64,000 nucleotides of DNA from contig JBIKLF010000011.1 of the NCBI GenBank assembly GCA_044359955.1, positions 3,630 to 67,629 of the forward strand, written 5' to 3'. Numbering within the stretch: position 1 is the first letter of the stretch; each line of letters opens with the position of its first letter. Positions 44,272 to 52,601 of this stretch are shown one piece after another. The notes beneath the pieces were generated by a model. That model was not told the DNA's origin, searched no databases, and saw nothing but the letters and a program-made list of their open reading frames with translations. The position numbers and the translations under genes are program-made. This stretch comes from JACTMZ01 sp044359955. GTDB taxonomy: Bacteria > Verrucomicrobiota > Verrucomicrobiia > Chthoniobacterales > JACTMZ01.

Positions 44272-44525
44272 TGCCACTCCCACTCGTCTTTATCCCATGG
44301 CGTGGAAGGAAAATGGGGTTTCTCCAACTTGCCGTCGCCCTCGCGCGCCATGCGGGCAAACGCCTTTGTCCAGCCCGCCCGCGGACGGACGCGGGGCGCA
44401 CGGATGAGAATCGTGCCATCCTGCACATCGAGGTCGACTTCGTCCGTCAGCCCGCACTGCTCGATGAGTGGCTTGGGGATGCGCACCCCACGCGAGTTGC
44501 CGATCGGAACCAAAAGCGCTTTCAT
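44268..44525 (-). CDS. mazE: MazE-type AbrB-fold antitoxin
   Basis: 85 residues: PIGNSRGVRIPKPLIEQCGL is the AbrB/MazE swapped-hairpin DNA-binding motif; the C-terminal half (KPHFPSTPWDKDEWEWQ) is the usual toxin-binding acidic/aromatic tail. Directly upstream of and overlapping mazF. It probably represses the operon promoter. Confidence 0.88.
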   Translation of the reverse strand: MKALLVPIGNSRGVRIPKPLIEQCGLTDEVDLDVQDGTILIRAPRVRPRAGWTKAFARMAREGDGKLEKPHFPSTPWDKDEWEWQ

Positions 44526-44577
44526 GCCGACAACGTATTTACTTTGTAATTACGTGTCAATTCGTCCGTCTCGAGGC

Positions 44578-44630
44578 GAGATCGGTCGCCGCGGCGACAG
44601 ATCCCGGGTGCAAATCCCCGCTCGCCCGAT
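44578..44630 (+). repeat. tRNA-3'-end-like repeat, copy 3 (diverged)
   Basis: GAGATCG, palindrome GTCGCCGCGGCGAC (44585-44598), then AGATCCCGGGTGCAAATCCC and CGCTCGCCCGAT. The palindrome is exact, but the tRNA-like portion differs from tRNA-Pro and pairs better as another tRNA's T-arm/acceptor end. It separates mazEF from the DUF433/DUF5615 pair. Confidence 0.75.
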
Positions 44631-44634
44631 CTCA

Positions 44635-44955
44635 TCAAGCAAAGTTGATGTTACCTTCCAAACCTGAGGGTCCTGCCTTGCCAAGCAACTCGAGCAAGTG
44701 CCCAGCTTCGGAAAGTGACGAGCGGCGACGGATCAGCACAATGGGTCCGGAGTGGGAATGTTCAGTGGCTAACTCGAGGAAATCATTTCGGTTGCAGGTA
44801 AGCATGATGGCCCTCTTTTCCGCGGCGTAGGCAAAGACCTTCTCGTCATCCGCTTCGGGCGACATCACCTCGGGGACCAACTCGACCTCGTGACCATGAC
44901 GACGAAGCACGTCCGCCAGATGGCGTGGCACATCGTGGTCGAGGAAAAACCTCAC
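44635..44955 (-). CDS. DUF5615 PIN-like toxin candidate
   Basis: 106 residues. FFLDHDVPRHLADVLRRHGH, SPEADDEKVFAYAAEKRAIM and LTCNRNDFL follow the DUF5615 (PIN-like) pattern with acidic residues near the start and after the LTCNR turn. Start ATG overlaps the DUF433 stop by 4 bp. Putative RNase toxin by family association. Confidence 0.75.
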   Translation of the reverse strand: MRFFLDHDVPRHLADVLRRHGHEVELVPEVMSPEADDEKVFAYAAEKRAIMLTCNRNDFLELATEHSHSGPIVLIRRRSSLSEAGHLLELLGKAGPSGLEGNINFA

Positions 44956-45206
44956 GCGGCCGTCTTTTCCGTCTGCGGCAGCGCAAGCGACTCAATCTCG
45001 GAGCGATGGTCCTCGTAGTAGGCCAGGCACTCATAAATCTGGGCCCTGCTCAGATCGGGAAAACGCGCCTCTACCTCCTCGAGGTTGGAACCGAGCAAGA
45101 AGTAGGCAATGACGTCATGGACGCCGATCCGCGTGCCCTCGACGCGAGCATGACCACCGCGCACACCCGCCTCGGAGACGATGTATCGGTAAGCTGTGGC
45201 GACCAT
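44952..45206 (-). CDS. DUF433 antitoxin candidate
   Basis: 84 residues. GGHARVEGTRIGVHDVIAYF and FPDLSRAQIYECLAYYEDH are typical of DUF433, a small winged-HTH-like family that pairs with DUF5615. Overlaps the downstream DUF5615 gene by ATGA. Confidence 0.8.
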   Translation of the reverse strand: MVATAYRYIVSEAGVRGGHARVEGTRIGVHDVIAYFLLGSNLEEVEARFPDLSRAQIYECLAYYEDHRSEIESLALPQTEKTAA

Positions 45207-45259
45207 GGATTCAGTTAAGGACAGGATCCGACCAAACGCAAGCGGTGGAGCTAATTGCT

Positions 45260-45296
45260 GGAGATCGGTCGCGGGTGCAAATCCCGGCAGCCCAAG
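45260..45296 (+). repeat. tRNA-3'-end-like repeat, copy 4 (degenerate)
   Basis: GGAGATCGGTCGCGGGTGCA then AATCCCGGCAGCCC. Here the palindrome is collapsed and the T-arm remnant is short. It separates the DUF433/DUF5615 pair from VapBC. Confidence 0.65.
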
Positions 45297-45341
45297 TTTT
45301 CCGGTTGCCTTTCAAACCGTTGGTAATACCGTGGGTAATAC

Positions 45342-45566
45342 ATGAAGACCGTGACAATCAAGATTCCCGATTCGATGAATCAAAAGTTGCGCAAACGCGC
45401 GGCGGCCCAGCAGGAGGGACTTTCCGAAACCGTCCGCCGGGCGCTGGCCAAGGAACTGGACAGCGGCACCGACTTCGCCAATTTGGCGGCGCCCTACCAA
45501 GGAATGTTTCATGGGCCTGCTGACCTTTCCATGAGGGAGGGATATGCCCGTCCGCGCGCTCGTTGA
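45342..45566 (+). CDS. VapB-like ribbon-helix-helix antitoxin
   Basis: 74 residues. MKTVTIKIPDSMNQKLRKRA and EGLSETVRRALAKELDSG form the RHH domain; the tail holds a toxin-binding region. Overlaps the PIN gene by 23 bp. Confidence 0.82.
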   Translation: MKTVTIKIPDSMNQKLRKRAAAQQEGLSETVRRALAKELDSGTDFANLAAPYQGMFHGPADLSMREGYARPRAR

Positions 45567-45957
45567 CGCGGGGCCGCTCATCGGTTGGCTGAACGCGTCC
45601 GACCAATGGCATGCGTGGAGTTGCTCCGTGCTTTCGAAAGTCCGCGGACCTCTCCACACCAGCGAAATCATCCTGGGCGAAGCCTGTTGGAATCTCGGCG
45701 GCAATACACGTCCGACCCATGCCCTCCTCACGCTCGTGCGCTTGGGCGCCATCCACCTGCTTCAACCCTGGCCCGACCACCTTGAGCGCACCCAAACGTT
45801 GATGCTCAAATATGAAGCCATGGACGCAGCCGATGCGTCCCTCGTGGTTCTCTCGGAGATGTATCCGGACGCCAAGGTTATCACCACCGACCGGGCCGAT
45901 TTCACCGTCTACCGCCGTTTCCGTGCGCAGAAGCTTCCCGTGGTTTGCCCCGGGTAA
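45544..45957 (+). CDS. VapC-type PIN-domain toxin
   Basis: 137 residues. The catalytic acid set of PIN RNases is present: ALVDAGPLIG (Asp8), EIILGEACW (Glu), YEAMDAADASLVVLSE (Asp94/97) and KVITTDRADF (Asp116). It follows an RHH antitoxin gene with overlap, the standard VapBC order. Predicted RNase toxin. Confidence 0.88.
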   Translation: MPVRALVDAGPLIGWLNASDQWHAWSCSVLSKVRGPLHTSEIILGEACWNLGGNTRPTHALLTLVRLGAIHLLQPWPDHLERTQTLMLKYEAMDAADASLVVLSEMYPDAKVITTDRADFTVYRRFRAQKLPVVCPG

Positions 45958-46024
45958 GCCGGCGGCCCGCTTGGCAAAGCTTGGGAAAACTTTTTCGCTT
46001 CGCGGTAGGAATCTCTGCCGCTCC

Positions 46025-46453
46025 TCAGCGCTCCCCGTCGCGCGCCGATTCCAGTTCGGCCTGCATGGCATGGAGCGAGGCGAAAATATCGACGAGAAAA
46101 TAAGCCAGTCCGATGAACAGGCAAACCACACTGACGATAAAAAGCAACGCAACCGCCGGCGCGATGCCGATTTTCAGCAACACCGAGGCGAAAAGCACCA
46201 GGACCAGCAGTGCGGCGGCCAGAAGGGCGAGGCAGACAAAGACAATGGATTGACGGATCCACACCGCCCGCCGCGCAATGATGGCGATTTGCTCCTCCTT
46301 GCCGGGCGATCCGTCCCGCGCCAATTGCCGCGCTCGATCAATGGCGCGCCCGAGGCGGTTGGTCATGCTGAGCAGGAGCAGACCGTAGGCCGAGATGAGG
46401 ATCACCGGGCTGACCGCGAGCTGCAGCGCCTCGTAAAAATTATGGGCGTCCAA
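46025..46453 (-). CDS. DUF2721 membrane protein
   Basis: 142 residues. LAVSPVILISAYGLLLLSMTNRLGRAIDRAR is the DUF2721 N-terminal signature (first helix plus NR-R-ID-R), followed by two more membrane helices (about 70-125). Unknown function. It marks the return to ordinary chromosomal genes after the toxin-antitoxin modules. Confidence 0.78.
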   Translation of the reverse strand: MDAHNFYEALQLAVSPVILISAYGLLLLSMTNRLGRAIDRARQLARDGSPGKEEQIAIIARRAVWIRQSIVFVCLALLAAALLVLVLFASVLLKIGIAPAVALLFIVSVVCLFIGLAYFLVDIFASLHAMQAELESARDGER

Positions 46454-46462
46454 GGAGTAAAA

Positions 46463-46888
46463 TCAGCGCACGTAAGGCGCGGCGGCCGCACGGTAGGCCA
46501 TGAACTCGTCGTAGGTTACGTAACCGCAGCGTGAGGTGTCAGCGCCGTCGAAGGGCTGGGAAAACTGATCGCGGGCGCGGCGGTTGGCCTTGACGTCAGC
46601 CAGCGTGACGCGTCCGGAGCCGCTGCGGTCAAGATCACGGAAGGTGGCCGCCGTGCCGCCCCCGGCGACGAACTCCTGCAGGGTGAAATACCCTTTGCCG
46701 GTTTTGTCATAGAGCGGATACGCATCCGTGATGAGGGCATCGGAAAATTCGGTGCGGGACAATCTGCCGTCGCCATCGGCGTCGGCCTGCTTGAAACGTT
46801 GCATCAACGTGGCATCACGGGACTGCAGTGACGTGGCACAACCGGAAAACAAAAGGGCGGCGGGAAGGAGCAAAAGGAGTGATTTCAT
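46463..46888 (-). CDS. EF-hand lipoprotein
   Basis: 141 residues from ATG 46888, with AGGA 4 bp before it. Signal plus lipobox ALLFSGC. EF-hand-like calcium loops: DADGDGRLSRTEF, DKTGKGYFTLQEF and DRSGSGRVTLADV, with a fourth degenerate one (DTSRCGYVTYDEF). Predicted outer- or inner-membrane lipoprotein that binds calcium; partner unknown. Confidence 0.82.
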   Translation of the reverse strand: MKSLLLLLPAALLFSGCATSLQSRDATLMQRFKQADADGDGRLSRTEFSDALITDAYPLYDKTGKGYFTLQEFVAGGGTAATFRDLDRSGSGRVTLADVKANRRARDQFSQPFDGADTSRCGYVTYDEFMAYRAAAAPYVR

Positions 46889-46955
46889 GTCCTCCGCAGA
46901 TGATTCCACTCGAGGTGCGCGGTCAAGCGCAAAGGCATCACATTCCGTTCAGCTC

Positions 46956-47330
46956 AGGTGGATCGTGATGTTTGCCTCCCCACTAACTCCATGAGAGTTA
47001 CTCTCTCGAAAGGGAATAAAGACAGGCCACGGTTGGAAGAAGATGAAAGAGGATAAGCGGGGCGCGCTGACACGCGCCCCGCTCATGGCATCTCTCCGAG
47101 GACTGTGTTTGCGCCGTGTCAGCGGCGCAGACACCATCTTCAGTCATCCTCTTCCATCCGTGGCTTTCTGACCTCTGGCCTGCCCAAGCTCGCAGTCGAC
47201 GCCGGCCCCAGTTACTCCCCAACCACACCCGCCAATGCGCGGGTTCAGGGACTATGGGCCATCTGCGCTTCGCTCCGGTTCCATCGCGATTTTCCAAACG
47301 AACATCGCGCTCGGAGGGCGCGATCCACCT
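46956..47330. mobile_element. long MITE-like element with AGGTGGATCG ends (composite)
   Basis: Starts AGGTGGATCGTGATGTTTGCC and ends GCGCGATCCACCT, so the termini match the 99-bp element at 17650-17748. The right ~80 bp match that element (GGGCCATCTGCGCTTCGCTC and ATCGCGCTCGGAGGGCGCGA), but ~270 bp are inserted after GTTTGCCT. Part of the insert (47208-47281) is the inverted relative of 29890-29965. No gene in the remainder of the 517-bp gap. Confidence 0.55.
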
Positions 47331-47405
47331 CTTGTGTCAGCGCCTTTGGCGCTGGGAAGTTCCGGCGGTCACAGACCGCCGCGACAAGTGGAGGAATTAC
47401 GCCGA

Positions 47406-50400
47406 TCAAGCCTTGGCCGGCACGACCTCGGCTTCGTCGTAGGGGTTGCGCGACTGCTTTGCCGTGTTCTTGGCCATCAGCATGTAAAGACACGGGATGA
47501 TGAACAGCGTGAAGATCGTCCCGATGGCCATACCTCCGACCAGGACGAGGCCGATCGAATTGCGCGCGGCAGCCCCTGCACCGCTGACGAGGACGAGCGG
47601 GAAGTGTCCGGCCACGGTGGCCATGGTGGTCATAAGAATCGGACGGAAACGCACCCGCGCTGCTTCGCGCACCGCCTCGAGTTTGTTCACTCCGGCGCGC
47701 TGGCGCTGGTTGGCGAACTCGACGATGAGGATGCCGTGCTTGGCAATGAGGCCGACCAGAGTGACGAGTCCCACCTGCGAATAGATGTTCATCGTGGTCG
47801 TCCATCCGTCGGTCCAGAACGGGACGTTTGGCGCGGGCATTTTCAAAAAGGTGAAAACCAGGGCACCGAAGAGGGCCAGAGGGACCGAACCAAGGAGGAT
47901 GATGAATGGATCGCGGAAGCTGTTGAACTGGGCGGAGAGGACCAGAAAAATAAGCACGAGGGCCAACGCAAAAGCGGGGAGAAATTTGTCGCCCTCCGTC
48001 CGCAACTGGCGCGATTCCCCGGTGTAATCGATGGCGTAGCCCGGCGGCATGATTTTCGTCGCTTCGTCCTCGAGGAAACGCAGGGCCTGGTCGAGCGGAC
48101 GGATGGCCACGCCGCTCAACTTCACCGCGTTGAGTTGCTGGAAGCGGTTGAGCGAACGCGGTTGGGCCGATTGCTTGATCGTGGCCACCGCGCCGAGCGG
48201 CATGAGTCGTCCGTCGGGGCCGGTCACGTAAATGCTCTCGAGCTGGTCGGGATTGAGCCGTCCCGCGCGTTGGATTTGCGGAATAACTTTGTAGCTCCGG
48301 CCGCCGATGTTGAAGCGGTTGACATAATTGCCGCCGACCATGGCGGAAATGTCCTCGCCGACTTGACGGAGATTCAGGCCGAGCGAGGCCACCTTGTCGC
48401 GGTCGATGAGAAATTCGGCTTCCGGCTGGTCGATCTTGGTGTCGATGATCGGCGGGAAGGCGAACATGCCGCTGGCCGCCGCTTTTTGCTGCAGCGTGCG
48501 GGCGATCTCGAGGATCTGCTCGGGCTCGGCTGTCGAGGCGATGATGAATTCGACCGGGAAGTTGCCGCCGCCGGGCAAGGAGGGCGGAGTCACCGCGCGG
48601 ACGCTGATGCCGGCAATCCGGTCCAGTTTGGCGGCGAGTCCGGGCAGGATCTCGTTCGGCGTGCGCTCGCGTTCGCTCCATGGTTTGAGGCGCATGCCGC
48701 TGAAGCCGGATGACGGCTGGGTCAGCTGGAAGGAAAAGTCGGTCTCGGGCTCGCTGAAGAAAATGTCGTTGGCCGCTTCGGCATAACGCGCGGTTTCTTC
48801 CACCGTGGCATTGGCCGGCGCATCCACGATGCCGAAGATAACCCCCTGGTCTTCGGAGGGGGCTAGTTCGGACGGCGACATGCGGAACATCGGGATGCAG
48901 AGCAGGGCGATGACCGCCCACACGAAATAAGCCGCCGGTCGTGCGGCCAGGACGGCGTCGAGCGCGCGGCCATAAATGTCGCGCAGACGGCTGAAGCCAC
49001 GGTTGACCAGCCGGGCAAAGCCGTGGTCCTCCATGCCGGGCTTGAGCATCTTGGCGCACATGACCGGCGAAACGGTCAGCGCGACAATGCCCGAGACAAG
49101 GACCGCACCGGCCAGGGTGAAGGCGAACTCGCGGAAGAGGGCGCCAGTCAGACCACCTTGGAAACCGATCGGCGCATAGACCACGGCCAAGGTGATGGTC
49201 ATGGAAATGACCGGACCAACCAACTCGCGCGCACCCTTGATCGCGGCATCGAAGGGTTTCATGCCTTCGGACAAATGCCGTTCGATATTTTCGACCATCA
49301 CGATGGCGTCATCGACCACGATGCCGACGCACAGAACAATGGCCAGAAGGGTCAGCAAATTGACCGTGAACCCGGCCATCTGCATGAGGAAAAATGCGCC
49401 GATGATGGATAAAGGAATGGCGGCAACCGGCACGACCACGGCCCGCAGCGAGCCCATGAAGAGGAAAATAACCGCGACCACGATAAGCAGTGTCTCGGCC
49501 AGAGTCTTGAGCACTTCATCGATCGAGTCGCGGATATAGACTGTGGAATCGTAGCCGATGCCGCCCTCCAGGCCGGCCGGCAGATCGCGGTTGATTTCCT
49601 CCAATTCGGTCCGCACCCCGGTGAGCACATCCAAGGCATTGGCATTGGGCAGCACCCAGACTCCCATGAAGACGGCTTTCTGTCCGGAGAAACGCACTTC
49701 GGAATCGTAGTCCTCCGCGCCGAGCACCACGTCGGCCACGTCTTTGAGCCGCACGATCGCTCCGTCACTCTCGCGGATGACCAGCTGCTCGAATTCTTCC
49801 GCCGAGTTGAGGTCGGTGTTGGCAGTCAGATTGACCGTGACCAGCGCGCCTTTGGTCTGGCCGACGGCCGAGAGATAGTTGTTGCCGGCCAGGGCTTGGC
49901 GGATTTGCGCGGGACTGACATTGAGCGCGGCCATCCGGTCGGGCTTGAGCCAGATGCGCATGGCAAAGACCCGCCCACCGAGGATTTCGGCGCGCTGTAC
50001 CCCGGGAATGGCGGAGAAGCGCGGCTGGATGACGCGGGCAAGGTAGTCGGTGATTTCGTTGGGCTCGAGAATGTCGGAGGTGAAACGGAGATAGGCCGCG
50101 GCGCGCTCCGAGTCGGCGTTGACGATATTGATCACCGGCACCTCGGCCTCGGGCGGCAGGTCGTTGCGCACCTGGTCGACTTTCGAGCTGATCTCGGCCA
50201 GCGCTTTGGTCGAATCGTAATTGAGCTTGAGCCGCGCGGTGATAACCGAGCGACCGGGCGAACTTTGCGATTCGACGTAGTCGATGCCGTCCGCCCCCGA
50301 GATGACACGCTCCAGCGGCGTGGTGATGAACCCGCGCACCAGATCGGCGCTCGCGCCAATGTACACCGTGGTCACAGTGACCGAGGCGTTGTCGCTGCGC

Positions 50401-50558
50401 GGGTATTGGCGCACGTTGAGGCTGAGCAAAGCCTGCAGCCCCAGCACAATGATGAGCAAAGCGACCACGGCGGCCACCACGGGCCGCTCGATGAACAGAT
50501 CGGTGAACGAGCCCGATCCGCCGCCCCCGCCACGCCGTCCCAAATGCCGCAGGCTCAT
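47406..50558 (-). CDS. RND multidrug efflux permease (AcrB/MexB family)
   Basis: 1050 residues, standard for HAE1-type RND pumps: 12 membrane helices with two periplasmic porter/docking regions. FTDLFIERPVVAAVVALLI starts TM1, DFD..-type VVDDAIVMVENIERHL (with two Asp in TM4, proton relay) and LTVSPVMCAKML are characteristic. Exports drugs or other amphiphiles via an outer-membrane channel not encoded here. Its ATG overlaps the adaptor stop (ATGA, 50555-50558). Confidence 0.93.
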   Translation of the reverse strand: MSLRHLGRRGGGGGSGSFTDLFIERPVVAAVVALLIIVLGLQALLSLNVRQYPRSDNASVTVTTVYIGASADLVRGFITTPLERVISGADGIDYVESQSSPGRSVITARLKLNYDSTKALAEISSKVDQVRNDLPPEAEVPVINIVNADSERAAAYLRFTSDILEPNEITDYLARVIQPRFSAIPGVQRAEILGGRVFAMRIWLKPDRMAALNVSPAQIRQALAGNNYLSAVGQTKGALVTVNLTANTDLNSAEEFEQLVIRESDGAIVRLKDVADVVLGAEDYDSEVRFSGQKAVFMGVWVLPNANALDVLTGVRTELEEINRDLPAGLEGGIGYDSTVYIRDSIDEVLKTLAETLLIVVAVIFLFMGSLRAVVVPVAAIPLSIIGAFFLMQMAGFTVNLLTLLAIVLCVGIVVDDAIVMVENIERHLSEGMKPFDAAIKGARELVGPVISMTITLAVVYAPIGFQGGLTGALFREFAFTLAGAVLVSGIVALTVSPVMCAKMLKPGMEDHGFARLVNRGFSRLRDIYGRALDAVLAARPAAYFVWAVIALLCIPMFRMSPSELAPSEDQGVIFGIVDAPANATVEETARYAEAANDIFFSEPETDFSFQLTQPSSGFSGMRLKPWSERERTPNEILPGLAAKLDRIAGISVRAVTPPSLPGGGNFPVEFIIASTAEPEQILEIARTLQQKAAASGMFAFPPIIDTKIDQPEAEFLIDRDKVASLGLNLRQVGEDISAMVGGNYVNRFNIGGRSYKVIPQIQRAGRLNPDQLESIYVTGPDGRLMPLGAVATIKQSAQPRSLNRFQQLNAVKLSGVAIRPLDQALRFLEDEATKIMPPGYAIDYTGESRQLRTEGDKFLPAFALALVLIFLVLSAQFNSFRDPFIILLGSVPLALFGALVFTFLKMPAPNVPFWTDGWTTTMNIYSQVGLVTLVGLIAKHGILIVEFANQRQRAGVNKLEAVREAARVRFRPILMTTMATVAGHFPLVLVSGAGAAARNSIGLVLVGGMAIGTIFTLFIIPCLYMLMAKNTAKQSRNPYDEAEVVPAKA

Positions 50559-51688
50559 GAATCCTCCGGACGCGGCTGCCTCTCAGGATGCGGCGCCATG
50601 TCATTGTTCACCTCAACGACGGAACCATTGCGCAATTTGAAAGCACCGGCCGAGACCACCGTCTCTCCGGGTTGCAACCCCTCGGTCACGGCAATGAAAT
50701 CCCCTTCGGCGCGACCCGTGCGGATGAAACGCTGGGTGGCGACGGTCTTCGTCACGCCGTCTTCGCCGGTTTTTTCTTCGATCACGAAGACCGAATCCCC
50801 ATAGGTCGCAGCCACCACGGCGGTGAGCGGGATGGATGTCACCTCGGCCGCTTCGCCCAGGGAAAGCAGAATGCGTCCGAACATGCCGGGCCGGAGGAGG
50901 CCGCCCGGATTGCTCAGCGTGCCCTGCAGGCGGATGTTGCGCGTCACCGGGTCGATTTCGGTATTCACCGCGGTGAGTTTGCCCTCGAAAACTTTGTCGG
51001 GATAGACATCGGTGATCACACGCAGCGGGCGTCCCGGAGTGAGTTGGGAGAGCAATTGTTGCGGGAGGAGAAAGTCGACGAAGATCGGGTCGAGGGACTG
51101 CAGGGAAACGATTTTGTCCCCTTGGTCGACGAACTGCCCGAGGTTGGCTTCGCGGATACCGAGACGTCCCGTGAAAGGCGCGCGCAGTTGCTTCTCCCGG
51201 ATGGTCGAGCGCAGCTGTTCGACCAATGCGCTCATCTTGCGCAAATTCGACTCGGCCGTATCCATCTCCGATTGCGGCACGGTGCTGTTGATCCGCAGTT
51301 GCTTCGTGCGGTCGTAAACCGTGCGGGCTAGATCGGCTTCCGCTTCGGCCGAACGCAGGTTCGCCTGCTCGGTTTGCGTGTCGAGCTCCAGCAGCAAGTC
51401 GCCTTCCTTCACTTCCTGCCCGTTTTCGAAAAAGATTTTCGTCACCATCCCGGACTCTTCCGTGCTCAAGTCGGCTCCCTGCACGGCACGCAGCGAACCC
51501 ACCGACTCGACCGAGCTTTCCCGGCGTTCCTTGGTCACGGGCGCGGTGCTGACCGTCTCGACCGGCGGACCCCCACCCTCCTCGCCGGAAGAAATCAACC
51601 TCCCGATCTGAAGCGCCTTCACTCCGACCACGACACCGACCATCACGAGGAGAAAGGCGAGGGCGAAGAGAAAGGATTTGAAGTTCAT
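50555..51688 (-). CDS. RND efflux periplasmic adaptor (AcrA/MexA family)
   Basis: 377 residues from ATG 51688 (GTG 51730 adds 14 residues and cannot be excluded). N-terminal membrane anchor, biotinyl-lipoyl-like halves (ESVGSLRAVQGADLS, LRAPFTGRLGIREANLG), a coiled-coil hairpin (about 100-165) and beta-barrel plus membrane-proximal domains (GIRLQGTLSNPG-like, LRPGMFGRILLSLG). Bridges the permease to an outer-membrane channel. Confidence 0.9.
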   Translation of the reverse strand: MNFKSFLFALAFLLVMVGVVVGVKALQIGRLISSGEEGGGPPVETVSTAPVTKERRESSVESVGSLRAVQGADLSTEESGMVTKIFFENGQEVKEGDLLLELDTQTEQANLRSAEAEADLARTVYDRTKQLRINSTVPQSEMDTAESNLRKMSALVEQLRSTIREKQLRAPFTGRLGIREANLGQFVDQGDKIVSLQSLDPIFVDFLLPQQLLSQLTPGRPLRVITDVYPDKVFEGKLTAVNTEIDPVTRNIRLQGTLSNPGGLLRPGMFGRILLSLGEAAEVTSIPLTAVVAATYGDSVFVIEEKTGEDGVTKTVATQRFIRTGRAEGDFIAVTEGLQPGETVVSAGAFKLRNGSVVEVNNDMAPHPERQPRPEDS

Positions 51689-51831
51689 GCGGAAGCGGAT
51701 CCGGGATAAAACGCTCTTATCAGATGACACGGATGCCCCGCCGTGTCACGTCATCCCACCCGCCAGCCGTCGATGATGGGGTGGCTTTGGTCTCTGTGCA
51801 GCACGTTCCCGGCAATCCGCTCGAGCCCGGG

Positions 51832-52521
51832 TCAGGAGGACGCCGCGCCCTGGCCGGACCCGAGATCCGGACGGCGTTCCCGCGTGCGCTCCCGCGCCTG
51901 CTCGCGGCGCCACGCTTCGATCGCCGCATGATTTCCGGAGAGTAAAATGTCCGGCACCTTCCAACCGCGGAATTCCGCCGGTCGCGTGTAGTGCGGGTAT
52001 TCGAGGAGTCCGTGGGAAAACGATTCGTCGGCCGCCGACTGCTCGTCGCCCAGCACGCCCGGCAGTAGCCGCACCACGGCGTCCGTGACGACCATCGCGG
52101 CCAACGTGCCATTGGTCAGAATGTAATCCCCGAGCGAAATTTCCTCGTCTACCAAATGCTCGGCCACCCGCTGGTCGATCCCCTCGTAGTGCCCGGAAAT
52201 CATGATGAGATGCTTTTCGCCGGCCAAACGCTTGGCCGTGGCCTGATCGAAGCGCCGGCCCTGCGCGGCAAGGAGAATGACCCGCGAGGCCGGTTGGCGG
52301 AGTTCCTCCACCGCGAGGGCGATCGGCTCGACCTTGAGAACCATTCCGGCGCCGCCGCCGTAGGGCGGTTCGTCGGTCACCCGGTGCTTGCCTGGCGCCC
52401 AGTCGCGGAGATTGCGCAGGCGGATGTCGGCCGCGCCCTTTTCCCGGGCGATGCGCAGCATGCTTTCGCCGAGCAAACCCTCGCCCATGGCCGGGAAAAG
52501 TGTAAGAATATCAATCTGCAC
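51832..52521 (-). CDS. trmD: tRNA (guanosine-37-N1)-methyltransferase
   Basis: 229 residues from GTG 52521, which gives the usual Met-x-Ile-Asp-Ile-Leu-Thr-Leu-Phe-Pro start; TTG 52554 would add 11 unconserved residues. TDEPPYGGGAGMVLK, ISGHYEGIDQRVAE, SLGDYILTNGTLAAMV and SHGLLEYPHYTRPAEFRG form the SPOUT-knot signature. Methylates G37 of tRNAs including tRNA-Pro. No rimM/rpsP neighbours are present. Confidence 0.94.
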   Translation of the reverse strand: MQIDILTLFPAMGEGLLGESMLRIAREKGAADIRLRNLRDWAPGKHRVTDEPPYGGGAGMVLKVEPIALAVEELRQPASRVILLAAQGRRFDQATAKRLAGEKHLIMISGHYEGIDQRVAEHLVDEEISLGDYILTNGTLAAMVVTDAVVRLLPGVLGDEQSAADESFSHGLLEYPHYTRPAEFRGWKVPDILLSGNHAAIEAWRREQARERTRERRPDLGSGQGAASS

Positions 52522-52601
52522 GGATTTCTTGCTATCATGCCGCCGGTCAGGCAACCAGATAACGAATGAACCAACCCTTTCGCCCCTCGGTCCACTTTCC
52601 C

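Noticed and set aside
44585..44630. Extra tRNA gene
   Set aside because: Only a T-arm/acceptor-like 3' part is present; there is no D-arm or anticodon stem, so it is treated as a repeat. The same holds for 41655, 42573 and 45260.
47245..49059. Second minus-strand frame over the RND gene
   Set aside because: Arg/His/Pro-rich out-of-frame reading of the permease gene; no motifs.
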